From contig DDSH01000012.1 in the NCBI GenBank assembly GCA_002343775.1, forward strand, positions 124,001 through 188,000: a stretch of DNA of 64,000 nt, in the 5' to 3' direction. The translations under genes and the position numbers were made by a program. The notes beneath the pieces were generated by a model. The model was not told where the DNA came from. It was given only the letters and a program-made list of their open reading frames with translations, and searched no databases. The DNA is from Anaerolineales bacterium UBA2395. Lineage in GTDB: Bacteria > Chloroflexota > Anaerolineae > Anaerolineales > Villigracilaceae. Position 1 is the stretch's first letter. Every line of letters begins with the position of its first letter. Positions 15,150-23,585 of this stretch are shown piece after piece.

Positions 15150-16193
15150 TCACAGACTGACCGAACTCGTATCTCCGATGTTCAACTGCATGACATGACC
15201 ATCGCCTCGCCCCTTGACCTTGGCTTGTTTGCCGATCAGGGAGCGGGTCAACGCTGCATCTTTGATCTCGCAATCCGCTTCGACGATGGATTCTGAAATT
15301 TGAGCGTTCTCGATCTTGCAATTCGCTCCAATCGAAGCGAATGGACCGATCTTCGCATTGCTGATCTTCGCACTTTCGTGGATCGCCACCGGTTCGATGA
15401 TCTCCACATTCGCGCCTTCGAACTTGCCGACCTGCGGACCGATCTTTTCCAGCAGGATCTTGTTCGTATCCAGCGTTGCGTCGATAGTTCCGGTATCCAG
15501 CCAGGTGCTGATCTTTTGAGTGCGTACCTTCGCCCCGCGTTGGATCATGATCGAGATGGCATCGGTCAGAAAATACTCGTTCTTGAGCATGACGCCACGC
15601 TGCATTTGGTCGTCTATGGCGGCGAGCAATTGCGCTGAATCTTTAAAGTAATAACACCCAACTACCACAAGGTTATTGTCCAGGCTTTGCGGCTTCTCGA
15701 TGAAGCGCGTTACCCAGCCATCAGTGCCTTCCTCCGCCACGCCAAAACGGCGCGGATCATCGACGGGCATCACCCAAGCCACACCATCTGCCGTCTCATT
15801 TGCGAGGAAGGAGAAATCGGTCTCCATCAGCGTGTCTGAGAAGCACATGATCATGGGACCTTTCAGGTGTTCGCGCGCCAGCCAGAGCGCGTGAGATTGT
15901 CCCTTCATTTCGTGCTGGACAACGTAATGTGCCTTGAGATTCGGATAATTTTCTTTGATGAAAGCGGGGACTTGTAACTCGCCGAGGTAGGGTCCGACGA
16001 TGAAGACGAATTCGGCGTTTTCGGGGTCGGGCAGGGTCTTGAACATATCCATTACGTGTTCGAGCGAGGTCTTGCCCGCCACGCTGACGAGCGGCTTGGG
16101 CTTGCTCCACGTATGTGGTCTCATACGGGTTCCCCAGCCTGCCATGGGGATGACGATCTTCATGGTTTCACGGGTCATGATGTCTTTTTCCAT
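15150..16193 (-). CDS. Sugar-phosphate nucleotidyltransferase with left-handed beta-helix domain
   Basis: This protein of up to 347 residues has the N-terminal nucleotidyltransferase signature IPMAGWGTRMRPHT followed by SKPKPLVSVAGK, and a C-terminal hexapeptide-repeat region (about residues 250-340). The family makes NDP-sugars from sugar-1-phosphate and NTP. Three in-frame ATGs (16193, 16178, 16163) are possible and none has a strong ribosome site; the third begins right at the conserved IVIPMAG. A TATAAT at 16212-16217 on the minus strand is a good promoter. It heads the minus-strand run with the DUF6504-like and aminotransferase genes. Confidence 0.85.
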   Translation of the reverse strand: MEKDIMTRETMKIVIPMAGWGTRMRPHTWSKPKPLVSVAGKTSLEHVMDMFKTLPDPENAEFVFIVGPYLGELQVPAFIKENYPNLKAHYVVQHEMKGQSHALWLAREHLKGPMIMCFSDTLMETDFSFLANETADGVAWVMPVDDPRRFGVAEEGTDGWVTRFIEKPQSLDNNLVVVGCYYFKDSAQLLAAIDDQMQRGVMLKNEYFLTDAISIMIQRGAKVRTQKISTWLDTGTIDATLDTNKILLEKIGPQVGKFEGANVEIIEPVAIHESAKISNAKIGPFASIGANCKIENAQISESIVEADCEIKDAALTRSLIGKQAKVKGRGDGHVMQLNIGDTSSVSL

Positions 16194-16211
16194 TCGTGTG
16201 GATTTTTACTT

Positions 16212-16217
16212 ATTATA
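16212..16217 (-). promoter_or_regulatory. -10 box of the nucleotidyltransferase operon
   Basis: A consensus TATAAT on the minus strand lies 18 bases before the first ATG. No clear -35 hexamer was found. Confidence 0.5.
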
Positions 16218-16269
16218 CCGTCTGGTTTTGCCTGCCGATTTGCAACCCCTATACAATTTGTCCCCATTG

Positions 16270-16722
16270 CTACCACCTGCCAAAATTGGAAATGATGGTA
16301 CCTTCGCGATGTTTTTTCAGCAGGCGCAAATTGGGTGGGTAGGTATTCCCGGGCAGATTATCCAAAGGAAACGCACGCATTTCCGCGATTTCTGCATCTG
16401 GCTTGCCGGTGAATTCAAATTCCCTGCAAAGGAAAACGGCTGTGTGATCGGTCTTCCAGTCGGAAAAATTGGTGAATATGCCCAGTAAACTGATCGCTCC
16501 CAGCTTTGCGCCGGTCTCTTCCAGCGCTTCCCGGCGCGCGGCTTCGTCAAGCGTTTCCAGCCGTTTGAGTCCGCCGCCGGGCAGGAACCACCCCGTCATA
16601 TAGGTATGCCGTACGAGCCAGACTTGATCGTCCTTTTCCATCAACACCCGTATTCCCATGCGGATAGGGCGGAAGAGAAAACAGTAGATCTTGAAGCCGA
16701 GATACAGGAGTTTTAAATACAT
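16270..16722 (-). CDS. Nudix hydrolase
   Basis: This 150-residue protein contains a complete Nudix box: GGGLKRLETLDEAARREALE continuing ETGA, which matches G-x5-E-x7-R-E-U-x-E-E-x-G-U. The family cleaves nucleoside diphosphates linked to another moiety with Mg2+. A short hydrophobic N-terminus (about 20 residues) may be a membrane contact. Its start codon shares one base with the stop of the PcrA gene (TGATG), so translation is coupled. A role in nucleotide-pool cleaning fits that neighbour but is not proven. Confidence 0.85.
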   Translation of the reverse strand: MYLKLLYLGFKIYCFLFRPIRMGIRVLMEKDDQVWLVRHTYMTGWFLPGGGLKRLETLDEAARREALEETGAKLGAISLLGIFTNFSDWKTDHTAVFLCREFEFTGKPDAEIAEMRAFPLDNLPGNTYPPNLRLLKKHREGTIISNFGRW

Positions 16723-18896
16723 CAGATGATCTTCAAATTTGCCAAACTTGCGGCGAGACGTTTGATACCTACTGACTCAAAGACCACATCGATGATCTCG
16801 TCGCCGTCTTGCATGCGTGAGTCGAGTACGATACCGTCACCCCACATGGCGTGCTTGACGCGAGTCCCGGCTTTGTATAAGGCTTGGGTCACAGGAGCAG
16901 ATTGGGGCGGAGTCGGAAGCGACCACTTGATGTCGGAGGGAGCGCCTTTGAGGCTGCGTCCAGTTCGCGTGCGACCGACGATCAGATCCGAGGGCACGTC
17001 ATCCATGAAGCGCGAGGGGAAGGTTTCTTCTGCCATGCCGCGTCCGCCGCGTTGAATTGCGCGCAAGAGATAGAGGCGATCTTTGGCACGTGTGATGCCG
17101 ACATAGAAGAGGCGGCGTTCTTCTTCCATTTGTTCCACTTCATCGAAGGAACGGCTGTGCGGAATGATGCCATCATCAAGCCCGACGATGAAGACCGCGC
17201 CATATTCAAGTCCCTTGGCGGCGTGGAGTGTGAGCAGGGTGGGGGCATTGGCGTCGGTGAGCGTGTCTTGGTCGGCGATGAGCGCCACGTTTTCTAGGAA
17301 GTCGTCGATGGTGCGGGTATCGTATTCGAGCGCAAGACGCTTGAGTTCTTGCACGTTCTCCCAGCGGTCGAGGCTTTCTTCGGAATCATCCTCGACGATG
17401 TATTCTTTGTAATTGATGTCGCGCACGATGCGGTCAAAGAGTTCAGCCACCGTGCCAACCTTTGCCAACGCGTGCCAGTTGGCGAGCATGCCGCCAAAAT
17501 CCGCGAGAGGCAGGGCGGCGCGACCGGTGAAGGCTTTATAGAAATTCGACTCCGCGCCGTGAGCGAGATTGAGCAAAACATACCCAGCATTTGTATCGTT
17601 CTGGCGTGCGACCATGTGCAAGGTGGTCAGCGTCTTGTCACCGATGCCACGTGGTGGAACGTTGATGACGCGGCTGAGAGCGGCTTCATCGGATGGATTG
17701 TGGGCGAGGCGAATGAAGGCGATGATGTCCTTGACTTCTCGGCGTCCATAAAAGCGTTGTGCGCCAACCAGTTTATAAGGAAGGCGTGCCTGCAAGAAGG
17801 CTTCTTCAATGAGGCGGGACATGGCGTTGGTGCGATACATCACCGCGCAATCTTTCGGCTCGAACTCACCCGAAGCGACGAGTTGCGCGATGGTGTCTAC
17901 CACGAAGGAAGCCTCGCCGTAATCGTCACGCGCTTCGTAGAAGAAAATTTTCTCTCCCGCACCGCGGTCACTGAACAGGCGTTTCTTTCGTCGGTTCTTG
18001 GCGCGGTCGATCACGCCCATGGCTACATCGAGGATGTTCTGATGCGAGCGATAATTCTGCTCCAACAGAATCACCTGCGCGGTGGGGAAGTCCTGCTCGA
18101 ACTTGCGGATGTTGCGATAGTCTGCGCCGCGCCAGGCGTAGATGGATTGGTCGGGATCGCCCACACAGAAAATGTTGTGATGATATGAAGCGAGGTGTTT
18201 CACCAAGGCATACTGCGCGAGGTTGGTGTCTTGGAATTCATCCACCAGCACATGCCGAAAACGCTGGGCGTATTTCTCGCGCACGGTTGGGTTGGTTTCC
18301 ATCAACTGCGTGGCATATACGAGAATGTCGTCAAAGTCCACGGCGTTGCTGGCAATGAGTCGCTTTTGATATTCGGTGTAGACGCGCTTCACCACTTCGT
18401 CACGGTAGGTGTTGATGGGGAAATCGTCTGGCAAGATCAACTCGTTCTTGGCGCGCGAGATCGAAGCATGCACACTGTTGGCGCGATACAACTTCTCATT
18501 CAAATTCAACTCACGGATGATCGACTTGACCAAACTCTGTTGGTCATCCGCATCGAAGATGACGAAATTCTGTGCCACCGGCAAGTGTTCGGCTTCGCGC
18601 CGCAGAATCCGCGCACAGATGGAGTGGAACGTGCCGAGCATCATGCCATCGGTCGCCTGCTCGTTCAAAATCGACTTGACGCGCTCATCCATTTCTTTGG
18701 CGGCTTTATTGGTGAAGGTGACGGCGAGGATCTGCCACGGGCGGACGCCTTCGTGGGCGATGAGGTATGCGATGCGTTGAGTCAGCACCCGCGTCTTACC
18801 GGACCCGGGACCTGCCACGACCATTACAGGCCCATCTGCCGCTGTGACCGCGCTGCGCTGCTGTGGGTTGAGTTTATTGATGAAATCTAAATTCAT
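16722..18896 (-). CDS. pcrA: UvrD/PcrA-type superfamily 1 DNA helicase
   Basis: This 724-residue protein has all SF1A motifs: AGPGSGKTRVL (about 28-38), AVTFTNKAAKEM, VDEFQDTN, GDPDQSIYAWRGA, LEQNYRS, TLHAAKGLEY and VGITRAKDRLYLLRA. The C-terminal Tudor-like segment (GTRVKHAMWGDGIVLD) is typical of PcrA, which binds RNA polymerase there. It acts in repair and replication restart as a 3'-5' helicase. A TATAAT lies nine bases from the ATG, so the mRNA probably has almost no leader. It is followed by a coupled Nudix gene. Confidence 0.95.
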   Translation of the reverse strand: MNLDFINKLNPQQRSAVTAADGPVMVVAGPGSGKTRVLTQRIAYLIAHEGVRPWQILAVTFTNKAAKEMDERVKSILNEQATDGMMLGTFHSICARILRREAEHLPVAQNFVIFDADDQQSLVKSIIRELNLNEKLYRANSVHASISRAKNELILPDDFPINTYRDEVVKRVYTEYQKRLIASNAVDFDDILVYATQLMETNPTVREKYAQRFRHVLVDEFQDTNLAQYALVKHLASYHHNIFCVGDPDQSIYAWRGADYRNIRKFEQDFPTAQVILLEQNYRSHQNILDVAMGVIDRAKNRRKKRLFSDRGAGEKIFFYEARDDYGEASFVVDTIAQLVASGEFEPKDCAVMYRTNAMSRLIEEAFLQARLPYKLVGAQRFYGRREVKDIIAFIRLAHNPSDEAALSRVINVPPRGIGDKTLTTLHMVARQNDTNAGYVLLNLAHGAESNFYKAFTGRAALPLADFGGMLANWHALAKVGTVAELFDRIVRDINYKEYIVEDDSEESLDRWENVQELKRLALEYDTRTIDDFLENVALIADQDTLTDANAPTLLTLHAAKGLEYGAVFIVGLDDGIIPHSRSFDEVEQMEEERRLFYVGITRAKDRLYLLRAIQRGGRGMAEETFPSRFMDDVPSDLIVGRTRTGRSLKGAPSDIKWSLPTPPQSAPVTQALYKAGTRVKHAMWGDGIVLDSRMQDGDEIIDVVFESVGIKRLAASLANLKII

Positions 18897-18905
18897 GGTG
18901 CCGAC

Positions 18906-18947
18906 ATTATAAATGCTCCGACAAACACAAACCCTTGTCGGAGCATT
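18906..18947 (-). promoter_or_regulatory. pcrA promoter joined to a 13-bp inverted repeat downstream of mscL
   Basis: AATGCTCCGACAA (18912-18924) and TTGTCGGAGCATT (18935-18947) form a perfect 13-bp stem with a 10-base loop, 25 bases past the mscL stop. On the minus strand the second arm runs straight into the TATAAT (18911-18906) of pcrA. The hairpin can serve as the mscL terminator, and as DNA it covers the -35/spacer region of pcrA, so it could also be an operator. Confidence 0.65.
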
Positions 18948-18972
18948 CAGTTTGACGTTTATTAAGGAAAGA

Positions 18973-19365
18973 CTACGCTTTCAATTCAGAGGTGCAGTTC
19001 GGGCAGCGAGTGGCTTTGATGGAAATGGTGCTGAAGCAGTGTGGGCATTCCTTGGTGGTGGGGTCTGCCGGGGCAGGGGCTTTCTTCATCTTGTTGGCGG
19101 TTCTAACAATGAAAAAGATGACAAAGGCGATCACGAGAAAATCAATGACCGTTTGTACGAACAAACCCCACTTCACTTGCGCAGCCCCAACGGTAACAGC
19201 AAGTTCGCTGAAGTTGACTCCACCCATGAGCAGACCAATCAATGGCATGAGGATGTCATTGACGAGCGATCCGACGATCTTGCCAAAAGCCCCGCCGATG
19301 ATGACACCGACAGCAAGGTCGAGCACGTTTCCGCGCATAACGAAAGCCTTGAATTCACTTAACAT
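18973..19365 (-). CDS. mscL: Large-conductance mechanosensitive channel with C-terminal zinc ribbon
   Basis: This 130-residue protein has the MscL N-terminal helix and TM1 (EFKAFVMRGNVLDLAVGVIIGGAFGKIVGSLVNDI, read in parts) and TM2 (about 68-92). The usual cytoplasmic helix is replaced or followed by a CPHC-x11-CPNC ribbon (about residues 107-125). MscL opens under membrane tension to release solutes. AAGGAG precedes the ATG. Zinc-ribbon tails are seen in some bacterial MscLs; their function is not established. Confidence 0.92.
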   Translation of the reverse strand: MLSEFKAFVMRGNVLDLAVGVIIGGAFGKIVGSLVNDILMPLIGLLMGGVNFSELAVTVGAAQVKWGLFVQTVIDFLVIAFVIFFIVRTANKMKKAPAPADPTTKECPHCFSTISIKATRCPNCTSELKA

Positions 19366-19644
19366 AAGGAGGTCTCCTTTGAATCAAAAAATTGAGGAAT
19401 GGTTTCCATTCTATGGGATGTAGATATGCTTGTCAACGTCGGGGCAGGCTGAAAGAGAATGGGCGGGACCAGGCTTCAGGTCTGGTTAGAGGCGGGGTTT
19501 TCGTCACCTGTTAGTCACTAGTGTTGGGTAAGGTTTGTCACAAGTTTTTCGTGAAATAGCTCTCCAGTATTGGTTTTTGCAACTCTCTGGTGTCATTTTG
19601 CCACTAACAATGTGACTATACATCTCGGTACTGCGTTGCCGCCG

Positions 19645-19672
19645 TTGACTCGCCTAGATAATTAGGTATAAT
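19645..19672 (+). promoter_or_regulatory. Sigma-70 promoter for the peptide ABC operon
   Basis: TTGACT (19645-19650), a 16-bp spacer and TATAAT (19667-19672). The expected start near 19679 gives a leader of about 135 bases before the substrate-binding protein gene. Confidence 0.75.
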
Positions 19673-19715
19673 TTATTGTGCTTCTTTTTCGGTTCGTAGA
19701 GCATTTTACATTTCC

Positions 19716-19766
19716 ATGAAGGAGGTGGTTCAACCGGATTACTGTATGTCAGGTACGTGTTGTTAA
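19716..19766 (+). CDS. Possible 16-residue Cys-rich leader peptide
   Basis: ATG at 19716 opens a frame reading MKEVVQPDYCMSGTCC and a TAA. Three Cys fall in the last seven residues. It lies about 37 bases after the predicted transcription start. Inside it, AAGGAGGTGGTTCAACC (19719-19735) pairs with the expected 3' end of 16S rRNA over 16 of 17 positions if G-U is allowed, yet no start codon lies at the right distance. There is no clear ribosome site before the ATG. It may be a leader peptide or chance. Confidence 0.3.
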   Translation: MKEVVQPDYCMSGTCC

Positions 19767-19813
19767 GTTCGTAAACCAAACCCTTTAAATTTTCTTCTTG
19801 GAGGAGAAAACAC

Positions 19814-22378
19814 ATGTTACGAAACCGATTGTTTGCCTTGCTGGCATTGTTGATCGTTGCCAGCATGGTCCTGGCAGCGTGCGGCGGCGGTGCGACTGAA
19901 GCCCCCGCGGTTGAAGAGACCGAAGCCCCTGCTGAAGTTGAGACGGAAGAGGCTGCTGAAGAGCCTGCCGAACCCACTCCTGAACCCACGACCCGCCGCG
20001 GTGGTTGGTTGGATGAAGTGGTCATTTCTGTCGTTTCGTCCGATGCGGCTGTGACCCAGATTCAGGCTGGCGCGATCGATATCTACGCCTCCGGTCTGTC
20101 CTCTGCGGATCTGCCCAGCATCGAAGAAGCTGGTCTGCAGTATTCCAAGCAGAACGGTCTTTACTACGAATTGACCTACAACCCCGCTGGCTCTCCTGCT
20201 TTCGAAGGCACTGGCAAGTTGAACCCCTTCTCGAGCAAGAAGGTCCGCGAAGCCATGAACTGGCTGGTTGATCGCGAATACATCAACCAGGAAGTTTATG
20301 CGGGCGGCGCGCTGCTCAAGTTCTTCCCCATCACCACCCAGTTCCCGGATTACGCTGATCTTGCCGACGTCGTGCGCCAGTACGAGTCCAAGTATGCTTA
20401 CAATCCTGATCTGGCGAATGAAGCCATCACTGCTGAAATGGAAGCCATGGGCGCGACCCTGGTGGATGGCAAGTGGAACTTCAACGGCGAACCTGTTGTT
20501 GTCATCCTCTTGATCCGCACCGACAGTGACGGTACCCGCGTGCCGATCGGTGACTATGTTGCCAACCAGCTTGAGAGCATTGGCTTCACCACCGACCGCC
20601 AGTACAAGACCTCCTCTGAAGCCTCCCCCTTGTGGGTGGGTGGCAACCCGAACGATGGTCTGTGGCACGTTTACACCGGCGCGTGGAGCGCGAACATCAT
20701 CGACCGCGATCAGGGCGATAACTTCCAGTTCTTCTCCACCCCCACCAGCGTCTACTCCTTCTCCCCGCTGTGGCAGAACTATGTCGTGAGCGAAGAGTTC
20801 CAGACCGCTGCTGACGACCTCGCGTTCAACCGCTACTCCGACCTGGAGACGCGCCGCGCGACCTTCGAAAAAGCCATTGCGTTGGAATTCGAACACTCCT
20901 TCCGCACCTGGTTGATCGACGGCAAGAACTTTGCTCCGTATCGCGAAGGCGTTCAGGTGACCTATGACCTGGCTGCCGGCGTTGATGGCGCTCAGATCTC
21001 TGCCTACACCCTGCGCCTTGCCGACCAGGAAGGCGGCTCGGTCAAATGGGGTCAGCCTGACCTGTTCGTCGATCCCTGGAACCCGATCGCCGGCTCCAAC
21101 TGGGCGTTCGATGCTTCCGTCCAGCGCTTCACCCAGAGCTATGGCATGATCTACGACCCGCACACCGGCCTCACCTGGCCTCATCGCATCGAAAGCGCTG
21201 AAGTTACGGTTGTGGAAGGTCTGCCCGTCGGTGTGACCCATGACTGGGTCTCCCTGAACTTCGCTTCTGAGATCGCTGTCCCTGAAGATGCGTGGGTTGA
21301 CTGGGATGCCGCCAACGGCGTCTTCATCACCGCAGGCGAGAAATTCCCCGATGGCACCACCGCTCAGTCCAAGAGCGTTGTGACCTACCCGGCTGACCTG
21401 TTCGACACCGTCAAGTGGCACGATGGCAGTTCCTTCTCCGTGGCTGACATTGTCATGGGCATGATCATGACCTTCGATCCTGGTACCGAAGGCAGCGCCA
21501 TCTATGATGAATCGCAAGCTGGCGCGCTCGAGTCCTTCAAGTCCGTCTTCAAGGGCTACAAGATCGTTTCCACCGAACCGCTCGTGATCGAATACTACTC
21601 CGACGGTTTCGCGCTCGATGCTGAAATTAACGTCACCACCCTGTGGCCCGCCTATGCATACGGCGAAGCCCCGTGGCACACCCTCGCGATCGGTAACCTT
21701 GCCGATGCCGCTGGTGAATTGGCATACTCTGCCGACAAGGCGGATGCCAATGAAATTGAATGGCTGAGCTTCATCGGTGGTCCTTCCCTCGAGATCCTCA
21801 AAGCCAAACTCGATCAGGCTGCTGCTGAATCCCTCGTCCCGTACGCTGCGACCCTCGGTCAGTTCATCACGGCTGATGAAGCGGCTGCACGCTATGCCAA
21901 CCTTGCGTCCTGGTACGATGCGCATGGTCACTTCTGGGTTGGAACCGGTGGTTACTATCTCGATCAGGTCTTCCTGACCGAAAAGACCGCCACCCTGAAG
22001 CACTTCGCGGATCACCCGGATCTTTCCGACCGCTGGGCGCGCTTCGGCGAACCCAAGGTTGCGGAAGTTGAGATCGATGGCGCCGGACAGGTGACCATTG
22101 GCGACGAAGCGACCTTCGATGTCTTCGTAACCTTCGGCGGCGAAGCGTATCCTGCCGACGAGATCAAGCAGGTCAAGTTCCTGCTCTACGATGCGACTGG
22201 CGCAGTTGTGACCGTTGGTGAAGCGACCGCAGCAGGCGATGGACAATACACCGTTGTCATCCCGGCTGATGTGACCGCCACCCTCGAAGCAGGCGCGAAT
22301 AAGGTTGAAGTGGCTGTGGTACCGCTCCCGGTTGCCATTCCGAGCTTCCAATCCTTTGAATTCGTGACGGCTCCGTAA
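19814..22378 (+). CDS. ABC transporter substrate-binding lipoprotein, family 5 (peptide type)
   Basis: This 854-residue protein has a lipoprotein signal peptide with lipobox LAAC (Cys23), then an acidic Glu/Ala/Pro/Thr linker (to about residue 60) and a very large family-5 solute-binding fold. Classic members have about 520-600 residues; the C-terminal 100 or so residues here (after WARFGEPKVAEVEI) look like an added beta-sandwich domain. It delivers a peptide or similar solute to the permeases that follow. GGAGGAG precedes the ATG. It is the first and probably the most highly expressed gene of the operon, with a strong hairpin directly after it. Confidence 0.9.
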   Translation: MLRNRLFALLALLIVASMVLAACGGGATEAPAVEETEAPAEVETEEAAEEPAEPTPEPTTRRGGWLDEVVISVVSSDAAVTQIQAGAIDIYASGLSSADLPSIEEAGLQYSKQNGLYYELTYNPAGSPAFEGTGKLNPFSSKKVREAMNWLVDREYINQEVYAGGALLKFFPITTQFPDYADLADVVRQYESKYAYNPDLANEAITAEMEAMGATLVDGKWNFNGEPVVVILLIRTDSDGTRVPIGDYVANQLESIGFTTDRQYKTSSEASPLWVGGNPNDGLWHVYTGAWSANIIDRDQGDNFQFFSTPTSVYSFSPLWQNYVVSEEFQTAADDLAFNRYSDLETRRATFEKAIALEFEHSFRTWLIDGKNFAPYREGVQVTYDLAAGVDGAQISAYTLRLADQEGGSVKWGQPDLFVDPWNPIAGSNWAFDASVQRFTQSYGMIYDPHTGLTWPHRIESAEVTVVEGLPVGVTHDWVSLNFASEIAVPEDAWVDWDAANGVFITAGEKFPDGTTAQSKSVVTYPADLFDTVKWHDGSSFSVADIVMGMIMTFDPGTEGSAIYDESQAGALESFKSVFKGYKIVSTEPLVIEYYSDGFALDAEINVTTLWPAYAYGEAPWHTLAIGNLADAAGELAYSADKADANEIEWLSFIGGPSLEILKAKLDQAAAESLVPYAATLGQFITADEAAARYANLASWYDAHGHFWVGTGGYYLDQVFLTEKTATLKHFADHPDLSDRWARFGEPKVAEVEIDGAGQVTIGDEATFDVFVTFGGEAYPADEIKQVKFLLYDATGAVVTVGEATAAGDGQYTVVIPADVTATLEAGANKVEVAVVPLPVAIPSFQSFEFVTAP

Positions 22379-22399
22379 GACTGATTTACAAACAACATT

Positions 22400-22425
22400 G
22401 GGGCAAGGGCGAAAGCCCTTGCCCC
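22400..22425 (+). promoter_or_regulatory. Perfect 11-bp intercistronic hairpin with GAAA tetraloop
   Basis: GGGGCAAGGGC and GCCCTTGCCCC flank a GAAA tetraloop, 21 bases after the binding-protein stop. No T run follows, so it is more likely to stabilise the upstream mRNA or attenuate partially, keeping binding protein in excess over the permeases. Confidence 0.8.
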
Positions 22426-22448
22426 TCTTAGTAGATACGAGGTACGTT

Positions 22449-23576
22449 ATGACGACCGTAACTGAAGCCCAGCAAGCGAGCCAGCCGGTGATCAAGAAAA
22501 AATCCACAAGCACGTTTATGCGTGTGGTGCAATACTCCTTGATCCGGCTGCTAACCCTGTTCGTGACCATCGTGATCGGTATTTATTTGACCATCATGAT
22601 CGCCAATATGGGCGGCTATGTCGATGAGATCATGCGCAGCGAGATCCGCGAGCGCGTTACCGTTCAAGTGGCGATGAATCCGGCGAACAAGAACCTCTCG
22701 CAGGAGGCGCGCAACAATCTGGTGATGAGCGAGATCGCGCAGGAGGAAAAACGCATAGGGTTGGACCAGCCGATTGCGGTTCGAACCTTCCGTTACCTGT
22801 CCAACGCTTTGGTGCTCGACCTTGGGCGTGCTGTCAACATGACCAGCGACAGCGGTTCCAAAACGGTGCGGCTCATCATTCTCGAGCGCCTGCCCTCGAC
22901 ATTATTGCTGATGGGGACATCGAATCTCTTCCTCTTTTTCTTTGGGATTTTCTTTGCGCTCTCCCTTTCCAGAAACTATGGAAATTTCTGGGACAAGCTG
23001 GTGGTTGCCTTGTCACCCACCTCTGCAGTACCCCCCTGGTTCTATGGGATCTTCCTTATTTTGATCTTTGCCGCTATTTTTAAAGTCCTTCCCTTTGGCG
23101 GCATGGTGGATGCCCCTCCCCCAGATAATCGCTTTGAATATTCATTGAGTGTTTTGAAACACTTGATTTTGCCCGGCTCTTCCCTTGTTCTGGCTTCTTT
23201 CTTCCTGAGTATTTTCAACTGGCGCACGTTCTTCCTGATCTACTCCAGTGAAGATTATGTGGATATGGCAAAAGCCAAAGGGTTGGCGGCGCGCGACATT
23301 GAACGCAGCTATATACTTCGCCCCACCCTCCCCACCATTATTACGAATTTTGCCCTGTTGTTGATCGGTTTGTGGACGGGCGCGATCATTACGGAAACTG
23401 TCTTCCTCTGGCCCGGACTTGGACGCACGATCTTCCGCGCCATCGGTTTGTACGATACCCCGGTGATCGTAGGCACGACCATTATTTACGCATATCTGCT
23501 TGCCATCACGGTTTTCCTGCTGGATTTCGTTTACGCGCTCGTGGACCCACGGGTAAAAGTCGGCGGCAGCAACTAG
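22449..23576 (+). CDS. Peptide ABC transporter permease, DppB/OppB type
   Basis: This 375-residue protein starts at the ATG at 22449, just after a GAGGT. It has about six transmembrane helices, a long loop after TM1 (about residues 60-135) as usual for this subunit, and the EAA loop MAKAKGLAARDIERSYILRP that contacts the ATPases. The C-terminal VFLWPGLGRTIFRAIGLYDTP segment is typical of DppB. With the next gene product it forms the heterodimeric channel. Confidence 0.92.
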   Translation: MTTVTEAQQASQPVIKKKSTSTFMRVVQYSLIRLLTLFVTIVIGIYLTIMIANMGGYVDEIMRSEIRERVTVQVAMNPANKNLSQEARNNLVMSEIAQEEKRIGLDQPIAVRTFRYLSNALVLDLGRAVNMTSDSGSKTVRLIILERLPSTLLLMGTSNLFLFFFGIFFALSLSRNYGNFWDKLVVALSPTSAVPPWFYGIFLILIFAAIFKVLPFGGMVDAPPPDNRFEYSLSVLKHLILPGSSLVLASFFLSIFNWRTFFLIYSSEDYVDMAKAKGLAARDIERSYILRPTLPTIITNFALLLIGLWTGAIITETVFLWPGLGRTIFRAIGLYDTPVIVGTTIIYAYLLAITVFLLDFVYALVDPRVKVGGSN

Positions 23577-23585
23577 GAATTTCGC

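Larger units (their letters stand above)
19366..19813 (+). other. Gene-poor leader region of the peptide ABC operon
   Basis: This 448-base spacer has no gene longer than 16 codons. The left half shows nothing I can interpret beyond a weak GC-rich hairpin near 19468-19487. The right half holds a good sigma-70 promoter (19645-19672), a 16-codon Cys-rich mini-ORF (19716-19766) and a GGAGGAG ribosome site just before 19814. Confidence 0.7.

Noticed and set aside
19719..19735. Fragment of a 16S rRNA gene on the opposite strand
   Set aside because: Only 17 bases resemble the rRNA 3' end and flanking bases do not continue the match, so it is an extended anti-16S-complementary stretch, not an rRNA gene.
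19817..22570. A 917-codon open frame on the minus strand opposite the binding-protein gene
   Set aside because: It is an exact shadow of a clear family-5 lipoprotein gene with signal peptide and ribosome site. Its translation shows no domain, and long antisense frames are expected from the strong third-position bias.
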